In this document: positions 42,618-55,774 of the stretch, one piece after another
Layout: every line of letters starts with the position of its first letter
Position numbering within the stretch: the first letter of the stretch is position 1
Assembly: GCA_963717635.1 (NCBI GenBank)
Contig: OY970347.1
Location: 1,488,001-1,552,000, forward strand
Length of the DNA: 64,000 nucleotides
Direction: 5' to 3'
DNA from: JALZKA01 sp963717635
GTDB taxonomy: Bacteria; Actinomycetota; Thermoleophilia; Solirubrobacterales; 70-9
The notes under the pieces: model-generated
Told to the model about the DNA's origin: nothing
The model's input: the letters and a program-made list of their open reading frames with translations, nothing else
Databases searched by the model: none
Made by a program: the position numbers and the translations under genes

Positions 42618-42853
42618 AGAGACACGAAAAGATCGCCGGCCGGATGGCCGGTGCGATCGACCTCCTGGTCGATCTCGCCACTCTTGGTGAATACGGGCTC
42701 GAGCCGCTTCCAGCGGACGGGCGTTGCGAGCTGGACGGCCAGCGGGCCGGCTGGGAGGCACTCGCAACGTCCCGCCGCGGAAGCTGCCTCGAAGGGCAAG
42801 CCGGACGCTACCGCGCAGCGGGCGCGTCCGAGCGGCTCTGCAGCCGCTCGTAG
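42611..42853 (+). CDS. Small SOS-box-linked ORF of unknown function
   Basis: An 80-residue ORF beginning MFERHEKIAGRMAGAIDLLV, then DLATLGEYGLEPLPADG and a Cys/Arg-rich tail. Codon third positions are mostly G or C in the first half, as in real genes here. I recognise no family and see no membrane segment. The start codon sits inside a LexA-like box, as for imuB. The last 46 bases overlap the convergent YeaQ-type gene. It could be a small SOS effector, or a shadow ORF with a box of other purpose. Confidence 0.4.
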   Translation: MFERHEKIAGRMAGAIDLLVDLATLGEYGLEPLPADGRCELDGQRAGWEALATSRRGSCLEGQAGRYRAAGASERLCSRS

Positions 42854-43089
42854 ACGAAGAGCACGATCATGCCGCCGATCACGGCTCCCGGCAGGCCGCC
42901 GAGGTCGAACTTGTCGGTGTCGCCCCAGCCGAACAGGCCCTCGAAGATGTAGAAGCCCGCGATCGCGCCGGCGATCCCCAGGAGCGCCGTCATCACGAAG
43001 CTCATCTCCTGCTTGCCCGGCACGAGCGCGCGAGCGAGGTACCCCGCCAGCAGGCCGAGAATGACCGCACCGATGATGTTCCCGATCAC
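42808..43089 (-). CDS. YeaQ/YmgE (transglycosylase-associated) membrane protein
   Basis: A 93-residue protein with three hydrophobic segments: GNIIGAVILGLLAGYLARAL, SFVMTALLGIAGAIAGFYIF and GAVIGGMIVLFVYERL, the Gly-rich pattern of the GlsB/YeaQ/YmgE family. These are stress-linked small membrane proteins of unknown function; the transglycosylase name is historical. GTG at 43089 with AAAGGA upstream. It begins 31 bases after the 5S rRNA gene on the same strand. Confidence 0.9.
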   Translation of the reverse strand: MIGNIIGAVILGLLAGYLARALVPGKQEMSFVMTALLGIAGAIAGFYIFEGLFGWGDTDKFDLGGLPGAVIGGMIVLFVYERLQSRSDAPAAR

Positions 43090-43119
43090 GTTGTGTCCTT
43101 TCGTCGAAAGCGAGAAGAA

Positions 43120-43236
43120 CCGGCGGCGACCTACTCTCCCAGGCCCTTGCGGGCCAAGTACCATCGGCGCTGAGAGGCTTAACGGCTCTGTTCGGAATGG
43201 GAAGAGGTGTTTCCCTCTCGCTATTGCCACCGAGAA
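43120..43236 (-). rRNA. rrf: 5S rRNA
   Basis: About 117 bases with the conserved 5S core ending in GAGAGTAGGTCGCCGCC and the internal CCATTCCGAACAGAG. Ends are placed by the closing stem and may be off by a few bases. Third gene of the rrn operon. Confidence 0.92.
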
Positions 43237-43259
43237 ACGGCGAAACCGCCCTCGGAGGG

Positions 43260-46376
<3,117 letters not shown>

Positions 46377-46417
46377 TCCTCCGAGGCGACCAACGGATGA
46401 CTTCCGCCGGCGGTCTC

Positions 46418-48288
<1,871 letters not shown>

Positions 48289-48448
48289 AACACCGCGCCC
48301 GCCGAGCGTCAAGGGACTCTTCACGCTGGACGGAGCCGCTTCAAGAGCGACCGTCGAGTATATCGACCGCGCACGGGCCAGTTCAAGCCCAGCCCACGCA
48401 CGGAGGCGGCAGTCTAGCTGAGCGCCCAGGAGACATCCGAGGCCCGGG

Positions 48449-49615
48449 TCACTCAAGGCGGACGAAGCGCCGCTTGCCGAGCTGGAGGACCTTGCCCCGG
48501 AGCTCGGAGCCCGCAACGTCGAGCGCGTCCGGGTCGAGGACCTCGCCCTCGAGCCGAACCCCGCCCTGGCCGAGCAGCCGCCGCGCTTCGCTGCTGGAGA
48601 TCTGAAAGCTCGACGCCAGGAGCGCCGGCAGGTGCACCGTCTCGCCATCCGTCAGGTTGACCGTCGGCATCTCGGTGGGCACCTCGCCACGCTTGTGGAT
48701 CGCGTCAAAGCGGGCCTCAGCCTTCGCGGCCGCCGCCTCGTCGTGGAAGCGACCCACCAGGTCGCGGGCCAGGGCGCGCTTCGCCTCGTTCGGGTGCATC
48801 CCTGAATCCAGCTCCCGGCCCAAGAGCAGCAGGTAATAGTCGGGCATCACGTCGTCGGGAATGCTCATCAGGCGGCCGAACATCTCCCCCGGCTCCTGGG
48901 TGACGCCCACGTAGTTGCCATACGACTTCGACATCTTGCGAACGCCATCGGTCCCGACCAGGATCGGCATCGTCAGCACCGATTGCGGCGGTTGCCCGAA
49001 CGACTCCTGAACGTCGCGCCCGAACAGCAGGTTGAACCGCTGGTCGGTGGCTCCCAGCTCGACGTCGGCGTCGACGGCAACCGAGTCGTATCCCTGCAGC
49101 ACCGGGTAGAGCAGCTCCAGGACCGAGATCCCCTGGCTTTGCTCCATCCGCCGCTTGAAGTCGTCGCGCTCGAGCAGGCGGGCGACCGTGAATCTGCGGA
49201 CCAGCTCGAACAGCTCCGCGCTCGGCATCTCAAGCCACTCGCTGTTGTGGCGGATCTCGGTGCGCTCGCGGTCGAGCACCTTGAACGCCTGCTCCTGATA
49301 GGTGAGGGCGTTCTCGACGATCTGCCCCCCGTCCAGGACCGGACGTGTGTCGTCGCGCCCGCTGGGGTCGCCGACCCGCGCGGTGTAATCACCGACGATC
49401 AGGACGACGAGATGGCCCATCTCCTGAAACGCCCGCAGCTTCTGCAGGACGACGCAGTGGCCGAGGTGGATGTCGGCGCTGGTCGGGTCCATCCCGAACT
49501 TGACGCGCAGGGTCCGGCCCGAGCGCAGCTGCTCGACCAACTGCCCCTCCGGCAACGCGTCGACCGAGCCGGCGAGCAGCCGTTCGGGCGCGGTGCCGTC
49601 GCCGGAGGAGGACAT
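48449..49615 (-). CDS. tyrS: Tyrosyl-tRNA synthetase
   Basis: A 388-residue class I synthetase charging tRNA-Tyr. The HIGH-type motif is HLGH at residues 50-53, KMSKS lies near residue 225 and an S4 RNA-binding domain forms the last 65 residues (SSFQISSSEARRLLGQGG, then LRGKVLQLGKRRFVRLE). The ATG at 49615 gives the family-typical start; longer frames extend into the divergent PBP gene. The gene ends about 330 bases before the 16S start and reads towards it. Confidence 0.95.
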   Translation of the reverse strand: MSSSGDGTAPERLLAGSVDALPEGQLVEQLRSGRTLRVKFGMDPTSADIHLGHCVVLQKLRAFQEMGHLVVLIVGDYTARVGDPSGRDDTRPVLDGGQIVENALTYQEQAFKVLDRERTEIRHNSEWLEMPSAELFELVRRFTVARLLERDDFKRRMEQSQGISVLELLYPVLQGYDSVAVDADVELGATDQRFNLLFGRDVQESFGQPPQSVLTMPILVGTDGVRKMSKSYGNYVGVTQEPGEMFGRLMSIPDDVMPDYYLLLLGRELDSGMHPNEAKRALARDLVGRFHDEAAAAKAEARFDAIHKRGEVPTEMPTVNLTDGETVHLPALLASSFQISSSEARRLLGQGGVRLEGEVLDPDALDVAGSELRGKVLQLGKRRFVRLE

Positions 49616-49657
49616 CCGTCCCAATGCTAGCCTCGAATGCCTCTTCCAGCGGTACCC

Positions 49658-52066
49658 ATGGGCACTAACGACAGACGGAGAAAGCGCCGCGCCGCGCGGC
49701 TCGAAAAGCGCGCTGCGCGAGGCGGCGGCACCAGCGCGGCGGAACGCGCGAGCGAGCGGATCGAAGCCCGCGCCAACGGAGGCGCCTCCCCCGCCCCACC
49801 GAGCGTCGCCGATGCCGACGGTGGCGGCGGCAACGGGTCCGAGCCGCCCGCAGGCGGGCTGAAGGCCCTGCCCGGGGCCGGCGAGCCGGCGGCAGGAAAG
49901 CCCCGCCTCAAGAAACTGCGAGCCGCCCTGGTGATCCTCGGGCTCGGCGTCCTCGCGTTGATTTCCTGGATTTTTGGGATCATGATGGCGGTCGCCCAGG
50001 ATCTGCCGAAGCTCGAGAACCGCGCCCAGTACGAGCGCGCCGAGAACTCCGTGGTCAACGACCGCAACGGCGTCCGCCTCGCCACCCTCACCAACAACGA
50101 GGGTCGCATCCTGGTCGCCTCGGAGGACATCGCTCCGGTGATGAAGGAGGCGGTGGTCGCAATCGAGGATCAGCGCTTTTACCAGCACCGCGGCGTCGAC
50201 TTCCAGGGAATCGGCCGGGCGCTCTACCAGGACGTCCTCTCCGGCTCCGCCTCGCAGGGCGCATCGACGATCACCCAGCAGTTCGTCAAGAACGCCCTCG
50301 CCGCGCAGGACAGCCGAACGATCTTCCAGAAGCTGCGGGAGGCCGCCCTTGCCTATCAACTTGAGCGGAACTGGTCGAAGGACAAGATCATCACCGAGTA
50401 CCTCAACTCGATCTACTTTGGAGAGGGCGCCTACGGCATCGAAGCCGCGGCCCAGACTTTCTTCGGGTACGCCCACGAGGGGTGCGGCGACGAGGGACAA
50501 CCGACCTGCGCCTCCGAACTGCTGCCCTACGAGGCGGCGCTTCTGGCCGGGATCATCGCCTCACCGGATGCCTACTCGCCGCGGAGCAGCCCCGAGACCG
50601 CCGAGTCACGGCGCAACCTCGTGCTCCAGAACATGGCGGAGCAGGGCTTCATCACCGACGAGGAATTCACCAGCTACGCCGCACGGCAGCTTCCTGGCGA
50701 GTTCGCGATCTCACCGCCGGCCGACGACTCGGCCGCCCCGTACTTCACCTCATGGTTGCGGCAGCAGCTCGTCGACAAGTACGGCGCCGGCGAGGCGTTC
50801 GGCGGCGGGCTCCAGGTCAAGTCGACCCTCGACCTCGAGCTGCAGGAGCAGGCCGAGGCGATCGCCGAGGCCACGGTCTCCGGCGTCGGCCTCGAATCCT
50901 CCGTAGTGGTGCTCGACAACGACACGGCCGGGGTGCTCGCGATGGTCGGCGGCTTCGACTATGAACAGGCGCCGTTCAACCTCGCGACCAACGGCCTGCG
51001 CCAACCCGGGTCGTCGTTCAAGCCGTTCACCCTGGTCACGGCGCTCGAGCAGGGCCGCTCCACCGGTGAGGTCTTCGCCTCGGCTCCCCAGCACATCCCC
51101 TTCAAGGTCAAGGTTGCGAAGAAGAACGGTGGGACGAAGGTGGTGAACGAGCTCTTCGAGCCCGTCAACTACGAGGACAACTACCTTGGCTCGGCGTCGG
51201 TGGCGACGGGGACCACCTATTCCGACAACTCCGTCTACGCCCAACTCGGGATGCAGGTCGGCCCGGAGAGCATCGCCTCGACCGCCGCCAAGATGGGCAT
51301 CAACACCGACCTTTCGACCGAGAACGAGTACGCGCCAGAGGGCAAGGACTTCGCCCCCTACAACCCGGCGCTGATCCTCGGCGGCCTCGGCTCGGGCGTC
51401 TCCGCGCTCGAAATGGCTCAGGCCTACAACACCCTCGAGGAGGACGGCAACCGGGTCACCGGGACCCTCGGCTCCTCGCGGCGGGGCCCGGTCGGGATCG
51501 TGGAGGTTCTCGACTCCGAGGGGGAGCCGGTCGAAGACAAGGACGGCAACGACGGCGTCAACAAGGTGATCCGCGAGGAGGTGCTCTCGCCGGAGACCGC
51601 AGAGACGGCCACCGGCGTGCTCAGCACGGTCGTCACGGCGGGAACCGGAAAGCAGGCCCAAACGGGCGAGCCGACCTGGGGCAAGACGGGCACCACGGAC
51701 AACAACGGCGACGCCTGGTTTTGCGGCGCGATCTCGGAGATCACCACCTGCGTCTGGGTCGGGCATGCCGATTCGAACGAGCCGATGCTGACCGAATACG
51801 GCGGCAACCCGGTCGACGGCGGCACTTATCCGGCGATCATCTTCGCCCGGGTCGTGAACGCCTATCTGGCGCTGGCCGATTCCGAGGGCACCGCGGGCGA
51901 GACCACGACCGACCCGGCGATCGACACCGGTACGGTGGAGCCCGCAGAGCCCGCAGAGCCCGCAGAGCCCGCAGATCAAGCCCCGGCCGACGAGCCCAAG
52001 GCCCCCGCAGCCCCGGCCGCCGACCCCGGCGGGGCCGGTGCGATCAGCCCCGGGCGCCAGCGCTGA
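49658..52066 (+). CDS. Class A penicillin-binding protein (transglycosylase/transpeptidase)
   Basis: An 802-residue bifunctional peptidoglycan synthase. A 90-residue basic cytoplasmic region is followed by one membrane helix (about 89-112). The glycosyltransferase domain has EDQRFYQHRG near residue 170 and GASTITQQFVKN; the transpeptidase has SSFKPF near 451 and KTGTTDNNG near 675. The tail after 755 is Pro/Ala/Glu-rich and includes four EPA units from a nine-base tandem repeat. The start is uncertain: ATG 49658 is chosen, ATG 49637 adds seven residues, and neither has a ribosome binding site. Confidence 0.93.
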   Translation: MGTNDRRRKRRAARLEKRAARGGGTSAAERASERIEARANGGASPAPPSVADADGGGGNGSEPPAGGLKALPGAGEPAAGKPRLKKLRAALVILGLGVLALISWIFGIMMAVAQDLPKLENRAQYERAENSVVNDRNGVRLATLTNNEGRILVASEDIAPVMKEAVVAIEDQRFYQHRGVDFQGIGRALYQDVLSGSASQGASTITQQFVKNALAAQDSRTIFQKLREAALAYQLERNWSKDKIITEYLNSIYFGEGAYGIEAAAQTFFGYAHEGCGDEGQPTCASELLPYEAALLAGIIASPDAYSPRSSPETAESRRNLVLQNMAEQGFITDEEFTSYAARQLPGEFAISPPADDSAAPYFTSWLRQQLVDKYGAGEAFGGGLQVKSTLDLELQEQAEAIAEATVSGVGLESSVVVLDNDTAGVLAMVGGFDYEQAPFNLATNGLRQPGSSFKPFTLVTALEQGRSTGEVFASAPQHIPFKVKVAKKNGGTKVVNELFEPVNYEDNYLGSASVATGTTYSDNSVYAQLGMQVGPESIASTAAKMGINTDLSTENEYAPEGKDFAPYNPALILGGLGSGVSALEMAQAYNTLEEDGNRVTGTLGSSRRGPVGIVEVLDSEGEPVEDKDGNDGVNKVIREEVLSPETAETATGVLSTVVTAGTGKQAQTGEPTWGKTGTTDNNGDAWFCGAISEITTCVWVGHADSNEPMLTEYGGNPVDGGTYPAIIFARVVNAYLALADSEGTAGETTTDPAIDTGTVEPAEPAEPAEPADQAPADEPKAPAAPAADPGGAGAISPGRQR
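51938..51973 (+). repeat. Nine-base tandem repeat in the PBP tail
   Basis: Four perfect copies of GAGCCCGCA, encoding Glu-Pro-Ala four times. Copy number changes would keep the frame and only alter linker length. Confidence 0.85.
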
Positions 52067-52081
52067 CCCAGGCAAGCCGTC

Positions 52082-52690
52082 TCATGAACGGCGGCGCTCG
52101 GCTCCGTCCTCCGGACTCCGCCTCACGGGGCGCGACAGGAAGCGGCTGCCCTCGGCGCAAAAGCGCCACGGAAGCTCCACCGCGCGGGTGATCCCGATCC
52201 GCGGCGCTACAGCAACCGTCCGCGCCTTGTCGGCCGGGTCGCGCCGGCGCAACTCGAACGGCCTCGCCGAGAGCGGGTGCCGGTTCAGATCGAGACCAAC
52301 TCCCAGTGCCTGCGTCAGCTTGCCGGGGCCGGAACACAGGAGCCGCTCGTCCTCGACGCCACGGCGCGCCCGCATCCGCTCGATCCCCCAGCGCGGCTCC
52401 AACGCCCGGATCAGGGCCGCAGCGCCGATTCCCTCGGGCTCGCAAACGGCGTTCAGCAGGCTGTGAACGCCGTAGGAGAGGTACACGTATGCGTTTCCGG
52501 GAGGCCCGAAGAGCGGCGCCGTACGCGGCGTCAACCCCACGTAGGCATGGCAGGCCGGCTCGCTCTGGTGGTAGGACTCGACCTCGACGATCGTTCCGCC
52601 CACCCCGTCGACCAGCAGCTCGCACCCGACGAGGTCGCGGCCCACGTCCTCGACCGGACGCTCATAGAACGAGTTCGGCAGCCGCCTCAC
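52082..52690 (-). CDS. mpg: DNA-3-methyladenine glycosylase (AAG/Mpg family)
   Basis: A 202-residue base-excision glycosylase removing alkylated purines. IVEVESYHQSEPACHAYVG contains the active-site Glu, then TAPLFGPPGNAYVYLSYG and LCSGPGKLTQALG match the AAG fold. The ATG overlaps the argH stop as ATGA. The last codons run over hairpin repeat copy B. Confidence 0.94.
   Translation of the reverse strand: MRRLPNSFYERPVEDVGRDLVGCELLVDGVGGTIVEVESYHQSEPACHAYVGLTPRTAPLFGPPGNAYVYLSYGVHSLLNAVCEPEGIGAAALIRALEPRWGIERMRARRGVEDERLLCSGPGKLTQALGVGLDLNRHPLSARPFELRRRDPADKARTVAVAPRIGITRAVELPWRFCAEGSRFLSRPVRRSPEDGAERRRS
52100..52122. repeat. Hairpin repeat, copy B (end of mpg)
   Basis: GGC-TCC-GTCC-TCC-GGAC-TCC-GCC, preceded by GCGCTCG. 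It resembles copy A at 32040-32063, with the inner stem changed on both sides. It lies inside the 3' end of mpg and just after the convergent PBP gene, so it may also serve as a terminator. Confidence 0.4.
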
Positions 52691-54054
52691 GCCGGGTTGA
52701 GTACGGCGCGCGCGGCCGCCAGCTGATCGGCCACCCGCGCCGAGGCGGTGCCGCCCGCCGAGATCTTCGATTCGAGCCAGCGGTCGCCCGCCAGCACCTC
52801 GAAGTACTCGTCGCCCAGCAGCTCGGAGTGCTTGGCCAGCTCGTCGGGGCTCAGGTCGGAGAGGGTTCGGCCGCTCGCAAGCGCTTCCCGGACCAGGCTT
52901 CCGACGACCCCGTGCGCCTCGCGGAAGGGCATCCCCTTGCGGACCAGCAGGTCCGCGACGTCGGTGGCGGCAAGGAACTCATCGGCAGCCGCCTCGGCGA
53001 GGCGCTCGCGGTCGAACCGCAGGCCCGCGAGCAGGCGCTGGGCAGCCTCCAGGCATGTCTCGACCGTGTCAACCGCATCGAACAGGGCCTCCTTGTCCTC
53101 CTGAAGGTCCTTCGCATAGGCAAGCGGAAGCGCGTGCAGCACGCCCAGCATCGTCTGCAGCGAGGCCGCGACGCGGGGCGCCTTGCCGCGCAGGAGCTCG
53201 GCCGCGTCGGGGTTCTTCTTCTGAGGCATGATGCTGGAACCCGACGCGAAGTCGTCGGCGGGCTCGCAGAAGCCGAACTCCTGCGAGGACCACAGCACGA
53301 GCTCCGACCCGAGCCGCGAGAGATGAGTCGCGCAGATCGCGGCGGCGCTCAAATAATCGAGGACGTCGTCACGGGTCGCGACCGCGTCGAGCGAGTTGGC
53401 CGACACACCAGCGAACCCCAGCTCGGCCGCGACCCCTGCCCGGTCGAGCTCCCAGTTGACGCCGGCAAGCGCACCGGAGCCGAGTGGCAGCTCCCGGCGC
53501 GCGCCGTGAGCCGCCGCGGCGAAGCGCAGGCGATCGCGCTGCAGCATCCAGAAGTACGCCAGCAGGTGATGCCCGAGGTACACCGGCTGCGCACGCTGAA
53601 GGTGTGTGTAGCCGGGCATCGGCCAGTCGGCATGGCGCTGCGCGAGCTCGAGCAGGGTCGTCATCAGCCCCGCGACGAGCTCGCCCGCCCGGTCGGCGCG
53701 CTCGGCCACGAACAGGGCCACGTCGGTTGCGACCTGGTCGTTTCGCGACCGGCCCGTGTGGAGCTTGCCGCCGACCGGGCCGACGAGCTCGATGAGCCGC
53801 CGCTCGACCGCCATGTGAACGTCCTCGTCCTCCTCGGCGAACGGGAACTCTCCGCCTTCGAGCTCACCCGCGACCTGCTGGAGGCCCTCGACGATGGCCG
53901 CCAGCTCGTCGTCGCTCAGGACCCCGACCCGTTGCAGCGCGCGGGCGTGTGCGATCGAGCCGCGGATGTCCTGCGGCCAGAGGCGGCGGTCGAACCCGAG
54001 CGACGTGTTGATGCGCCGGAACAGCGGGTCCTGTGGTGTATCGAAACGGGCCAT
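52687..54054 (-). CDS. argH: Argininosuccinate lyase
   Basis: A 455-residue enzyme splitting argininosuccinate into arginine and fumarate. HTGRSRNDQVATDVALFV, PGYTHLQRAQPVYLGHHL and the signature GSSIMPQKKNPD are all present. ATG start at 54054, sharing one base with the HD gene stop (TGATG). No other arginine gene is in this window. Confidence 0.96.
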   Translation of the reverse strand: MARFDTPQDPLFRRINTSLGFDRRLWPQDIRGSIAHARALQRVGVLSDDELAAIVEGLQQVAGELEGGEFPFAEEDEDVHMAVERRLIELVGPVGGKLHTGRSRNDQVATDVALFVAERADRAGELVAGLMTTLLELAQRHADWPMPGYTHLQRAQPVYLGHHLLAYFWMLQRDRLRFAAAAHGARRELPLGSGALAGVNWELDRAGVAAELGFAGVSANSLDAVATRDDVLDYLSAAAICATHLSRLGSELVLWSSQEFGFCEPADDFASGSSIMPQKKNPDAAELLRGKAPRVAASLQTMLGVLHALPLAYAKDLQEDKEALFDAVDTVETCLEAAQRLLAGLRFDRERLAEAAADEFLAATDVADLLVRKGMPFREAHGVVGSLVREALASGRTLSDLSPDELAKHSELLGDEYFEVLAGDRWLESKISAGGTASARVADQLAAARAVLNPA

Positions 54055-54617
54055 CAGGGCTTGAAGATGCTTGGCAGCGTCAGCGGACGGGAGCGAAGCA
54101 CCGGCCAGACGACGTGCAGCAGGCCGCCGTAGAACCCGTCGCGCGGCGCCGCGGCGTTGACCTCGCGGAGCTGGTCGCGAGAGAGCCCGCTGCGAATCAG
54201 GCCGCCCGAGACCTCGACCCGGTCGGCCAGACGCAGAGTCTCCACCTCCGCTCCCAGCTCCCACTTCGACCGGACCGAGTGGTGATAGGCGCAGGCGTCG
54301 GCGCAGAGCCGCGCGCGTCGCTCGTCCCAGCCGGCATCGAGTGCGAGCTGTCGTGCGAACTCGGCGCCCTCCTTCGTATACACACCGCCGCCAGTGATCG
54401 AGGGGTACAACCCGATGTCATGCACGAATGCGGCGCACAGGGCCACCTCGCGATCGAGGTCGGCACTGTGCAGCACCGCGAGCCGCTCGCTGATCAGGAA
54501 GCACCGCACGCAGTGGCGCTCCATGACGCCGTCCGTCTCGCCGGAGGCGTCGCGTAGCGCCGTCAGCGCGGCCCGCTCGGCGTCGGTCCTCAGCAGGCTT
54601 TCGGCCGCGGCGGTCAT
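54054..54617 (-). CDS. HD-domain protein
   Basis: A 187-residue predicted phosphohydrolase. VMERHCVRCFLISERLA begins the fold and the metal pair is in AAFVHDIGLYP; a second conserved segment is ADACAYHHSVR. The substrate is unknown. It is distinct from the HD protein at 28845-29426. It overlaps the aminotransferase stop by four bases and argH by one, inside a cimA-to-mpg chain of overlapping genes. Confidence 0.83.
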   Translation of the reverse strand: MTAAAESLLRTDAERAALTALRDASGETDGVMERHCVRCFLISERLAVLHSADLDREVALCAAFVHDIGLYPSITGGGVYTKEGAEFARQLALDAGWDERRARLCADACAYHHSVRSKWELGAEVETLRLADRVEVSGGLIRSGLSRDQLREVNAAAPRDGFYGGLLHVVWPVLRSRPLTLPSIFKP

Positions 54618-55774
54618 GCCCAGGTCCCCCCGATGCCTTCCGAGAGCGCTTCACAGACACGGTCCACCTGGCCCTCTGTCATCGCCGGGAAGAATGGCAG
54701 CGCCAGCGAGCGCTCGGCCACCGCTTCGGCAACCGGGTATTCGCCGCCCGCGAAACCGAACCGCTCCCGGTAGTGCGGCATCAGATGGATGCAGGGGAGG
54801 TAGGCCTTGGAGGCAATCCCGCGCTGGTCGAGGTCGGCGATCACGGCCTCGCGGTCGGCCTCGGCGGGCAGCCGGACCGTGTAGACGAACCACGAGCGCC
54901 GCTCCGCCCCCCTGTCCGTGCACGGCAGGATCAGCCCCTCCTCGGGCCCGTCACCGGCAGGACGGCCGCCGCGCTCGGTCAGCGCCTCGGAATAAAGCGT
55001 GGCCACCCGGATCCGCGCCTCGAGAAGCTCGGCGGCGCGCTCAACCTGGGCGACGCCCAGCGCCGCCTGCAACTCCGACAGCCGGTAGTTGAAGCCGATC
55101 CGGTCGTGATCGAGCCAATCCATGTCGACCGCCCGGCCCTGGTTGCGCTCGCTCCGCAGCGCACCCGCCTCTTCGGCCGAGCGGGGCACGACCATCCCGC
55201 CCTCGCCGGTGGTGATCTGCTTGTTGGCGTAGAACGCGAACGTCGCCAGGTTGCCCCGGGCGCCGACCGCGGTACCGTCGGCATCGACGGCGCCGGGCGC
55301 TTCGCAGGCGTCCTCGAGTACGCCCAGTCCCTTCTGCGCCGCGAGCGCCTGCAGCTCCGGCATCGCGGCCGGGTAGCCGAAGATATGCACTGGCAACAGA
55401 CCGGCTGTCCGCGACCCGACCGCTGCCTTGGCGGCCGCTGGAGAGATGTTCAGCGTGACCGGGTCGATGTCGGCGAAAACCGGAAGCGCCCCCTCATACA
55501 GCAGGCAGTTGGCCGAAGCGACGAAGCTGAACGGCGAGGTCACCACCTCGTCGCCCGCACCCCAGCCGAGCTGCCGCACGCCGAGGTGGAGCGCCGCGGT
55601 GCCCGACGACACCGCCACCGCGTCGCCAACCCCGAGCCAGGCCGCGAACTCGCGCTCGAACCGCTCCTGCACGGGGCCCAGCGAGAGCCGCCCGGAGCGC
55701 AGGACCTCCAGCGCCAGCTCCTCCTCGCGGGAGCCCACGTCGGGCTTCGCCAGTGGGATCTCAGACTGAGGCAT
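54614..55774 (-). CDS. DegT/DnrJ/EryC1-family PLP aminotransferase
   Basis: A 386-residue sugar aminotransferase-type enzyme: IPLAKPDVGSREEELALEVL, SSGTAALHLG, LLPVHIFGYPAAM, VLEDACEAPGA, and the PLP lysine in FYANKQITTGEGGMV. Family members aminate nucleotide-linked keto-sugars for surface polysaccharides or antibiotics. No other sugar genes are nearby, and it overlaps cimA by 14 bases, so a role outside sugar metabolism is possible. Confidence 0.9.
   Translation of the reverse strand: MPQSEIPLAKPDVGSREEELALEVLRSGRLSLGPVQERFEREFAAWLGVGDAVAVSSGTAALHLGVRQLGWGAGDEVVTSPFSFVASANCLLYEGALPVFADIDPVTLNISPAAAKAAVGSRTAGLLPVHIFGYPAAMPELQALAAQKGLGVLEDACEAPGAVDADGTAVGARGNLATFAFYANKQITTGEGGMVVPRSAEEAGALRSERNQGRAVDMDWLDHDRIGFNYRLSELQAALGVAQVERAAELLEARIRVATLYSEALTERGGRPAGDGPEEGLILPCTDRGAERRSWFVYTVRLPAEADREAVIADLDQRGIASKAYLPCIHLMPHYRERFGFAGGEYPVAEAVAERSLALPFFPAMTEGQVDRVCEALSEGIGGTWA

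Noticed and set aside
42519..42853. Phage or mobile island after dnaE2
   Set aside because: Only a hairpin, a LexA-like box and a small ORF are present; no integrase, transposase or attachment repeat.
51938..51973. Tandem repeat considered as CRISPR or phase-variable switch
   Set aside because: Units are nine bases, contiguous and in frame, with no spacers; length change would not shift the frame.
54614..55774. Start of a surface polysaccharide cluster (DegT aminotransferase)
   Set aside because: No glycosyltransferase, epimerase or dehydratase gene nearby; neighbours are amino-acid and repair genes.
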